64,000 nucleotides of DNA, taken from Aneurinibacillus sp. REN35 (lineage in GTDB: Bacteria > Bacillota > Bacilli > Aneurinibacillales > Aneurinibacillaceae). The position numbers and the translations under genes were made by a program. The notes under the pieces were generated by a model. That model had not been told where the DNA came from, ran no database searches, and saw nothing but the letters and a program-made list of their open reading frames with translations. Location: the NCBI RefSeq assembly GCF_041379945.2, contig NZ_JBFTXJ020000003.1:62001-126000 (forward strand), written 5' to 3'. Position 1 is the first letter of the stretch. The number at the start of each line of letters is the position of its first letter. This document shows positions 58,745-64,000 of the stretch, piece by piece.

Positions 58745-58871
58745 TTTATAATGTTGTTCCATCTGAACGCTCACCGTAGTATGTGGAACTTCCGCTACAA
58801 GCGCTCACGTCCTGTGAGCAACACGGAAGCTTGCACATCCTGTGCATCGCGAGTCCAGTATGGCTCACCAT
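58724..58871 (+). repeat. Duplicated tRNA-Lys 3' end bounding a hairpin-rich element
   Basis: The 22 bases at 58724-58745 (the T-arm end, acceptor and CCA of tRNA-Lys, starting CGAGTCCAGTATGG) recur exactly at 58850-58871. The 104 bases between hold four perfect stems: GTTCCA/TGGAAC (58756, 58784), CTTCCG/CGGAAG (58789, 58824), GCTCAC/GTGAGC (58803, 58814) and TGCACA/TGTGCA (58832, 58841). The unit is 126 bases. No open reading frame. Only the 3' part of the tRNA is copied, so the second copy is not a functional tRNA. Confidence 0.85.
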
Positions 58872-58955
58872 AATGTATCCACAAAAGTGAAGCATATGCT
58901 TTGTAGTTTATGCCAAATACTTTTGCGGAGCGTAAAAAAGAACATCATCTTACAT

Positions 58956-59042
58956 GCGGACGTGGCGGAATCGGCAGACGCGCTAGATTCAGGTTCTAGT
59001 GGTAGCAATACCATGGGGGTTCAAGTCCCTTCGTCCGCACCA
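58956..59042 (+). tRNA. tRNA-Leu (anticodon CAG)
   Basis: GCGGACG/CGTCCGC acceptor stem, CTAGA-TTCAGGT-TCTAG anticodon arm with CAG, a long type II variable arm (TGGTAGCAATACCA), T-arm with GGTTCAAGTCC, discriminator A and encoded CCA. 87 bases. Confidence 0.96.
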
Positions 59043-59126
59043 TTATGCTTTATTCCAGTGGAATAGTAAGATGTCATTTGCTTATTGTTAGATGAAAGTA
59101 TGAATATGGGTATAATTTTATAACAT

Positions 59127-59520
59127 AAGAAGTGTGGATGGTCGCTGTTCATCTTGTAGATGAATAGAGGAAAGTCCAGGCTCGCCCAGGCTGAGATGCC
59201 TGGAGTGTTTGTGCCTATCGCAAGGTAGGGCAGCCGGATTACCGGTTGACGGCGGTGAAATTGGCTACGTTCCATATGGAATATGCCGAAAATAGCCTGA
59301 AAGTGCCACAGTGACGAAGCTTTGTCGGAAACGGCAGAGGTGGAACGAGGTAAACCCCGCAAGCGAGCAACCCAAATTTTGGTAGGGGCATTGTCCAAAG
59401 GGAACTGAACCGGAGGATAAACAGGAGCAATCCTGTAGATAGATGACTGTCGCTTCCATGTACCAGGCTGGCTGCCGCGATGAGTACGGGAAGTACAAAA
59501 CCTGGCTTACAGCACTTCTT
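59127..59520 (+). ncRNA. rnpB: RNase P RNA (type B)
   Basis: Universal conserved blocks are present: GAGGAAAGTCCAGGCTCGCCC near the 5' end and the ACAAAACCTGGCTTACAG tail near the 3' end. The ends AAGAAGTG (59127-59134) and CACTTCTT (59513-59520) pair as the P1 helix. About 394 bases, as for Bacillus type B. It is the catalytic RNA that trims the 5' leader of tRNA, encoded beside a tRNA run. A TATAAT at 59111-59116 serves as the -10 with the start about ten bases later. A terminator follows at 59545-59575. Confidence 0.96.
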
Positions 59521-59544
59521 ATGGCCGATATATTGCTTTTATAT

Positions 59545-59575
59545 AAAAACCGTTCCAACATGGGAACGGTTTTTT
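59545..59575 (+). terminator. Intrinsic terminator of rnpB
   Basis: AAAAACCGTTCC / GGAACGGTTTTTT hairpin. Confidence 0.9.
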
Positions 59576-59614
59576 CTACATGGGGCGTAATGTATACAAT
59601 AAGGAGGCCCAAGT

Positions 59615-59914
59615 ATGGAATTTACGATCACGCCGGAGACCGTTCGCGCTTATAAAAAGTATGCCGATTTTCAGGATGGGGAGTGCTATCGTTTGTATGT
59701 ACGGACGGCAGGGCCTGGAACAGGCGGCTTGTTTTATGCGGTTGAAAAAAGCTCGCCTGATGAAGCAGCAGAAGGGGATGCGATGTTTGAAGTGGAAGGT
59801 ATTCGGTTTTTTATCCGGGCTAGTGATGCATGGTATTTCGATGGAGGAAGTATTACGTATAATAAATACTTAGGGGAATACGGCTTTGAATTTCATAATC
59901 CTGCGTTAGAATAA
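59615..59914 (+). CDS. HesB-fold (YneR-like) protein without Fe-S cysteines
   Basis: 99 residues. Beta strands and the IRFFIRASDAWYFDGG segment (about 65-80) match YneR-type HesB-fold proteins of Bacillus. Only one Cys is present (GECYRLYV), so it does not have the three-cysteine set of IscA-type carriers. Function unknown. AAGGAGGCCC ribosome binding site. It is 15 bases upstream of the double AAA gene and probably co-transcribed with it. Confidence 0.68.
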   Translation: MEFTITPETVRAYKKYADFQDGECYRLYVRTAGPGTGGLFYAVEKSSPDEAAEGDAMFEVEGIRFFIRASDAWYFDGGSITYNKYLGEYGFEFHNPALE

Positions 59915-59929
59915 AGAGAGAGGTGCTTC

Positions 59930-62290
59930 ATGAACCGAATGCTACAATTCGACGAATGGACTAAAGCCATCGAAAACGTATATGAGTCAATGGAAGAACA
60001 ACCAAGATCAAGTGAGGCACGTGCCGCAGAGCTCTATACGCAGCTTACGCATTGGAGAGAGAGCATTGAAGAAGAGAAGCTCCGTCCATGGGAGGCGCTT
60101 CTCTATACATGTCTGGGTGTGCTCCGCTGGCATAACGATGATGCGCGTCGTGCCGGAGAATGGCTTGCGCATGCCCTTGCGTTGGATGACTCACAGCAAA
60201 TTGCATGGGAATACAGTGAAAAGGTGGCTCTTGCTCAATTGGCTCATCTTTTTGATGGGGTTATGTTGCTTCCGCTTCGACAGGTGGACCCCACCGAATA
60301 TAGAAAGGGCAAGACGATTGAACTGCAGCAGGAAGTGCAGCGTTTACTAGGCGATGTGTACGTGTTGGGCCAGCGCTACCTTATACAGGGTGAGCAGGCT
60401 GCAGCGAAAATAGACGGGCAGAAAGACGTATTCAGACAGGCGTCAGCCAATCTTGAAGCGCTGCCTACGCTTGGACGTGAACTTGAAGAGTGTGCTCTCA
60501 TCTATAGTCGTTCGATCAATGGACTGTATGCTCCAGAAGAGTTCCTTGTAGAGCTGAATAGCGCCATTCAAGAGTTGGATAAGTATTTTGAACGCTGGAA
60601 CCAGTTGTTTTCTCCATACCGCAGAGATACCGCTTCAGAGCTTTCCGCATTAGAGAAGCTGGATGCATTAATCGGTATGAGCGGGATTAAAAGACGCATA
60701 TCGGATCTATATTATTTTCTTTTGTATTTGGCACGCAGAAATGAACAAGGATATACAATGCGTGATGATATCGGCCTGCACGCAATCCTAATGGGCAATC
60801 CAGGAACCGGCAAGACGACCATTGCTAGGCTTTTGGCAGAGATTTATCATGAATTAGGACTTCTTCCATCATCGTCCGTCATTGAGGTTGATCGTTCACA
60901 ATTGGTTGGCTCCTATATCGGGCATACCGAACAGAAAGTGATGGATGCGGTAGAACGCGCAATAGGTGGCGTGCTGTTCATTGATGAAGCATATAGCCTA
61001 AAGCGGTCGGGCAGTGCTGAAAATGATTTTGGTCAAGTAGCGGTGGATACATTAGTTGCAGCTATAACAAACGGGGAGTACGCTGGGAAATTCGTTGTTG
61101 TGTTAGCGGGCTACCCGGAAGAGATGCGCAGTTTTCTGTTAGCAAATCCCGGACTTAGAAGCCGGTTTCCGGAAAGCGGGCATTTTGTATTGCCGGATTT
61201 TACTATGGAGGAACTTGTAGCCATTGGACGTTTAGTGGCCCGAGATAATGAGTTTATCTTAACGGAAGGTGCGATTGATGCGCTTTGGGAACGCGTCGAA
61301 ATGGAGAAGGTTGATGCTACATTCGGCAACGCGCGGACGGTAAAAAACATCATTCTTGATGCTGTTACTGCCAAAGGGCAAAAGCTTGCTAAAACAAAAC
61401 AGTTGCCACAAGATGAATATACGTTTTTATATGCGGAAGATTTCGTACGGTCTGTGCCACAGACAAAGTCCGCCCATAAGATGCTTCATTCCCTTATCGG
61501 TTTGCAGAACATCAAAGACGAAATCTCCACATTGTTCGCCTTCCTATCTATTCAGCAAAAGAGAAAGGAGCATGGACTTCCTAGTCTGCCGGTTGAGCTG
61601 CATGCGGTATTTTCCGGTAATCCAGGAACCGGTAAAACGACGGTGGCCCATATTTATGCAGCGATCTTAAAGGAAGTCGGAATATTGAAGCGAGGCCACC
61701 TGATTACAGTAGGTCGTGCTGACCTTGTAGCTGAATATGTGGGACAGACAGCGGCTAAGACAAAACGTAAAATTACAGAAGCGTTAGGCGGTGTCTTGTT
61801 CATTGATGAAGCGCACGCGCTGCTTCCTTCAGGTCCGAACGACTATAGTCTAGAAGCAATTGATACGCTTGTTGAAGAGGTAACCAAGCATAGGGAGAAT
61901 CTCGCAATTATCTTAGCGGGCTATCCGGGGCTTATGGATGAGCTGATTGAGTCAAATCCGGGCTTGCGCTCAAGATTTACGAAATACCTTCATTTTCCTG
62001 ATTATTCTGTAGAGGAGCTTGTCGAGGTAGCCAAAAAGTATGCCGAACATATGAAATATCAGCTATCCGCGAAGGCGGTAGAGAAGCTGCGTGAATCCTT
62101 TGCAAAACAAGGTGGGAGAAGGGACGGGAATGCGCGGCTTGCACGCTCTATCGTTGATGGAGCGGTACAGCAACAGGCAAAGCGGCTTATGGAGAGCGGG
62201 CAAGAGGCGTTTACAACAGATGAATTGATGCAGCTTGATGAAGGGGACATACATGCTGTATTGCATTCTAGGATGGAATCTGGAATGTAA
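59930..62290 (+). CDS. Double CbxX/CfxQ-type AAA ATPase (SpoVK-like)
   Basis: 786 residues. A helical N-terminal part (about 1-235, TPR-like) leads to two AAA domains. Domain 1 has Walker A GNPGTGKTT (289-297) and Walker B LFIDEAYSL (349-357). Domain 2 has Walker A GNPGTGKTT (563-571) and Walker B LFIDEAHAL (623-631). Both keep the NPGLRSRF arginine finger segment. CbxX/CfxQ relatives remodel Rubisco-type enzymes or act in sporulation (SpoVK), which usually has one AAA. The two near-identical domains make it unusual. It overlaps the next regulatory gene's frame region but not its start. Confidence 0.88.
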   Translation: MNRMLQFDEWTKAIENVYESMEEQPRSSEARAAELYTQLTHWRESIEEEKLRPWEALLYTCLGVLRWHNDDARRAGEWLAHALALDDSQQIAWEYSEKVALAQLAHLFDGVMLLPLRQVDPTEYRKGKTIELQQEVQRLLGDVYVLGQRYLIQGEQAAAKIDGQKDVFRQASANLEALPTLGRELEECALIYSRSINGLYAPEEFLVELNSAIQELDKYFERWNQLFSPYRRDTASELSALEKLDALIGMSGIKRRISDLYYFLLYLARRNEQGYTMRDDIGLHAILMGNPGTGKTTIARLLAEIYHELGLLPSSSVIEVDRSQLVGSYIGHTEQKVMDAVERAIGGVLFIDEAYSLKRSGSAENDFGQVAVDTLVAAITNGEYAGKFVVVLAGYPEEMRSFLLANPGLRSRFPESGHFVLPDFTMEELVAIGRLVARDNEFILTEGAIDALWERVEMEKVDATFGNARTVKNIILDAVTAKGQKLAKTKQLPQDEYTFLYAEDFVRSVPQTKSAHKMLHSLIGLQNIKDEISTLFAFLSIQQKRKEHGLPSLPVELHAVFSGNPGTGKTTVAHIYAAILKEVGILKRGHLITVGRADLVAEYVGQTAAKTKRKITEALGGVLFIDEAHALLPSGPNDYSLEAIDTLVEEVTKHRENLAIILAGYPGLMDELIESNPGLRSRFTKYLHFPDYSVEELVEVAKKYAEHMKYQLSAKAVEKLRESFAKQGGRRDGNARLARSIVDGAVQQQAKRLMESGQEAFTTDELMQLDEGDIHAVLHSRMESGM

Positions 62291-62318
62291 TGCGTCCGAG
62301 AACAAGGAGGGAGATGCC

Positions 62319-63749
62319 ATGAGGATTCGACGAAATGGGTGGGTGCATCGGCTGCTTGCTGATTTGGCGGGCAAAGCACAGAAAGTAAAAGAAGAAAAAG
62401 ACATGCTGCAAACGATTATCGACCACGCCTATGAAGGAGTTCTTATTGTCGATCCGAACGGGTATATCCTGATGGCAAATGAGATTTATGCCGATTTCTT
62501 AGGCAAGAAATTAAGCGAGTTGGTTGGTAAACATGTTACGGACGTGATTGAAAACACGCGAATGCATATTGTAGGACAGACCGGAAAGCCAGAAATTGCC
62601 CAGATGCAAAAGATTAACGGGCGGGAAATGATTGCAAGCCGTATCCCTGTCTTTAATCAAGGAGAGGTTGCGGCGGTTGTCGGAACGGTCATGTTTCAGC
62701 AGGTCGATGATTTGTTTGCCCTGTCCACGAAATTGGAAAACCTACGCAAAGAGCTTAATTATTATAAAGATGAATTGGACAAGCGGCTGCAAGCCAAATA
62801 CTCTTTTGATACAATTCTTGGAAGAAGTGAGGAATTAGAGAAGGTAAAGCTTCTTGGACAAAAGGTAGCCAAAAGCGATACGACGATTCTTCTCAAAGGC
62901 GAGAGCGGTACAGGGAAAGAGCTGTTTGCCCATGCGATTCATCGTGAAAGCTACCGTGGAGCCGGTCCGCTGATCAAGGTGAACTGTGCCGCCATTCCGG
63001 ATACACTTCTAGAATCGGAGCTGTTTGGTTATAAAGAGGGTTCATTTACAGGCGCCAAAAAATCTGGAAAAAAAGGAAAATTCGCGCTGGCAAAGGGAGG
63101 CACGATTTTTCTTGACGAGATTAGCGAGATGCCGCTCATGATGCAGGCCAAGCTTCTGCGGGTATTGCAGGAAAAGGAAATCGAACCGATTGGAGCCGAC
63201 CGGCCGGAGTCTGTGGATGTGCGAATCATTGCAGCAACCAACAAGGATTTGCTTTCATTGGTAGAACAAGGGAGGTTTCGGCACGATCTGTATTACCGTT
63301 TGAATGTGGTGATGCTAGATATTCCTTCACTGTGTGAAAGAAAAAGCGACATTCCCTTTTTGATTGATCACTTTCTTAGGCATCTTGCCAAGGAAACGGG
63401 AATTCCAGTGAAAGGGATTGAACCGGAAGCGCTTGAAGCAATGCTCGCCTACTCGTGGCCAGGTAATATTCGAGAGCTGCGCAACGTATTGGAGCGGGCT
63501 TTGTACATAAAGAATGGAGCGGCAATTACAAAGCAGGATTTGCCGGCTAATCTGATAGAACAAGCGCCTGCTAAGCTAATGGATGGGGAAATCTGTACGT
63601 TAAAGCAAACGATAGAACGGGCAGAAGCGATGGCTATTCGCCAGGCCATTAGAGAAGCTGATGGCGATAAGCTAGTGGCAGCAAAGCGATTGGGTATTAG
63701 CAAGTCAAGTTTATATGCTAAGTTGGCGCGATATGAAATGACTGAGTAA
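62319..63749 (+). CDS. PAS-domain sigma-54-dependent transcriptional activator
   Basis: 476 residues: a PAS sensor (about 30-140: VLIVDPNGYILMANEIYADFLG), a sigma-54 AAA+ domain with Walker A KGESGTGKELFA, the loop 1 GSFTGAKKSGKK and Walker B, and a C-terminal Fis-type helix-turn-helix (DGDKLVAAKRLGISKSSLYAKL). The loop reads GSFTGA instead of the usual GAFTGA, a tolerated variant. The PAS lets it sense a small ligand. AAGGAGGGAGATGCC precedes the ATG at 62319. A sigma-54 promoter downstream is its likely target. Confidence 0.92.
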   Translation: MRIRRNGWVHRLLADLAGKAQKVKEEKDMLQTIIDHAYEGVLIVDPNGYILMANEIYADFLGKKLSELVGKHVTDVIENTRMHIVGQTGKPEIAQMQKINGREMIASRIPVFNQGEVAAVVGTVMFQQVDDLFALSTKLENLRKELNYYKDELDKRLQAKYSFDTILGRSEELEKVKLLGQKVAKSDTTILLKGESGTGKELFAHAIHRESYRGAGPLIKVNCAAIPDTLLESELFGYKEGSFTGAKKSGKKGKFALAKGGTIFLDEISEMPLMMQAKLLRVLQEKEIEPIGADRPESVDVRIIAATNKDLLSLVEQGRFRHDLYYRLNVVMLDIPSLCERKSDIPFLIDHFLRHLAKETGIPVKGIEPEALEAMLAYSWPGNIRELRNVLERALYIKNGAAITKQDLPANLIEQAPAKLMDGEICTLKQTIERAEAMAIRQAIREADGDKLVAAKRLGISKSSLYAKLARYEMTE

Positions 63750-63764
63750 CCATATCGCAGCAGT

Positions 63765-63804
63765 AAAAAACAGGACGGAGGGATGGCCTTTCGTCCTGTT
63801 TTTT
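63765..63804 (+). terminator. Intrinsic terminator
   Basis: An AAAAAACAGGACG / CGTCCTGTTTTTT stem after the sigma-54 activator gene. Confidence 0.92.
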
Positions 63805-63817
63805 GGAATGAGATTCC
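63805..63817. promoter_or_regulatory. Palindrome, possible enhancer site
   Basis: GGAATgagATTCC is a perfect 5-bp arm palindrome 130-140 bases before the sigma-54 promoter. A related GGAACGAG lies about 50 bases later. It may be the activator's upstream binding site. Confidence 0.35.
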
Positions 63818-63947
63818 GGATTCGTGGAAAAAAAGCTCATTTTTTTTTCTGGCGGAACGAGTTTTTATGCTAAAGAAAGAGAAAGTACAAGGTGCAAAAA
63901 AAATCTTCTCTTGATATGTAAAGGTTTTGTCAAAAACGAATGGGGAA

Positions 63948-63966
63948 TTGGCATGGATGTTGCTTT
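63948..63966 (+). promoter_or_regulatory. Sigma-54 (-24/-12) promoter
   Basis: TTGGCATGGATGTTGCTTT matches the YTGGCACGRNNNTTGCW consensus, with GG at 63950-63951 and GC at 63962-63963, ten bases apart. It should drive the next operon. Confidence 0.9.
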
Positions 63967-63987
63967 TAGATTAGGAGTAGCGAAAGC

Positions 63988-64000
63988 ATGATAGAGGAAA
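63988..64000 (+). CDS. Start of the gene controlled by the sigma-54 promoter (partial)
   Basis: ATG at 63988 preceded by TTAGGAGTAG about ten bases earlier. Only four codons (MIEE) are visible before the window ends. The function cannot be seen. Confidence 0.4.

Noticed and set aside
58845-58871. A second tRNA-Lys gene
   Set aside because: Only the 3' 22 bases are repeated. There is no D-arm or anticodon arm.
58842-59066. 74-aa frame across tRNA-Leu
   Set aside because: It runs through a tRNA gene and the tRNA-tail repeat.
59239-59655. Several open frames inside rnpB
   Set aside because: The sequence is fully explained by the RNase P RNA and its P1 pairing.
1-64000. Prophage, insertion sequence, CRISPR or defence island
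   Set aside because: No integrase, transposase, terminal repeats, cas genes, spacer arrays or restriction genes were seen on either strand.

Overview
The window looks like a chromosomal segment of an endospore-forming, Gram-positive bacterium of the Bacillota, most like the Aneurinibacillus/Brevibacillus (Paenibacillaceae) group. This is an inference from gene content. Pointers are a type B RNase P RNA, an alpha/beta-type small acid-soluble spore protein, the ytfI-ytfJ (gerW) pair, an SLH-domain surface protein, a class IV polyhydroxyalkanoate (PHA) synthase (PhaC plus PhaR), YqjM-type NamA, NifZ-ThiI, strong AAGGAGG-type ribosome binding sites and tight intrinsic terminators. No phage, insertion sequence, CRISPR array or rRNA operon is visible. 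This is mostly core and accessory metabolism.

Layout. 1-8 kb: the tail of an ABC-F ATPase, tiny membrane proteins, two short-chain dehydrogenases, an M20 amidohydrolase, a DUF1540 protein, a divergent regulator/azlCD export module and an M50 protease. 8-11 kb: nifZ-thiI (tRNA thiolation). 10.8-15.3 kb: the PHA locus, with phaC, phaB and phaR leftward and phaQ, phaP and phaJ rightward. 15.3-20.3 kb: a YtxH protein, a chemoreceptor, a zinc-ribbon microprotein, and a class II aldolase plus MtnA-type isomerase pair. 20.4-26.6 kb: truncated haemoglobin, an ABC1/UbiB kinase with a coupled small protein and a methyltransferase-like protein, a PAP2 phosphatase, and an orphan DUF294 nucleotidyltransferase. 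26.9-29.8 kb: a HAD phosphatase, an IscA-fold protein, folE and purU.

29.9-34.9 kb holds an overlapping leftward signalling operon: a single-domain response regulator, a hybrid histidine kinase (HAMP-GAF-PAS-HK-REC) and an Hpt-REC-GGDEF-REC output protein. 35-38.6 kb: a zinc-ribbon microprotein, ThpR, a DJ-1/PfpI protein, a Crp/Fnr regulator, TerC and a spore SASP. 38.8-42.5 kb: an acyl-CoA synthetase and a two-subunit CoA-transferase, with candidate CcpA and TetR-type operators. 42.5-49.8 kb: SLH protein, ytfI/gerW, pyruvate carboxylase and RluA. 50-52.9 kb: a three-gene ABC importer of the TrpXYZ type. 52.9-58.4 kb: NamA, an RsbT-like kinase, DUF1232, GNAT, and two unknown proteins that share a C-terminal module. 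58.6-59.5 kb: tRNA-Arg, tRNA-Lys, tRNA-Leu and rnpB. 59.6-64 kb: a cysteine-poor HesB-fold protein, a double CbxX/CfxQ AAA ATPase, and a sigma-54 activator followed by a clear -24/-12 promoter that must drive an operon beyond the window edge.

The genes connect around carbon storage and acyl-CoA flow (PHA locus, CoA-transferase, acyl-CoA synthetase, pyruvate carboxylase). The most unusual DNA-level feature is an exact 22-base copy of the tRNA-Lys 3' end, 126 bases downstream of the real one, bounding a hairpin-rich spacer. The second is the orphan aldolase/isomerase pair, which may be a 5-deoxypentose disposal route.
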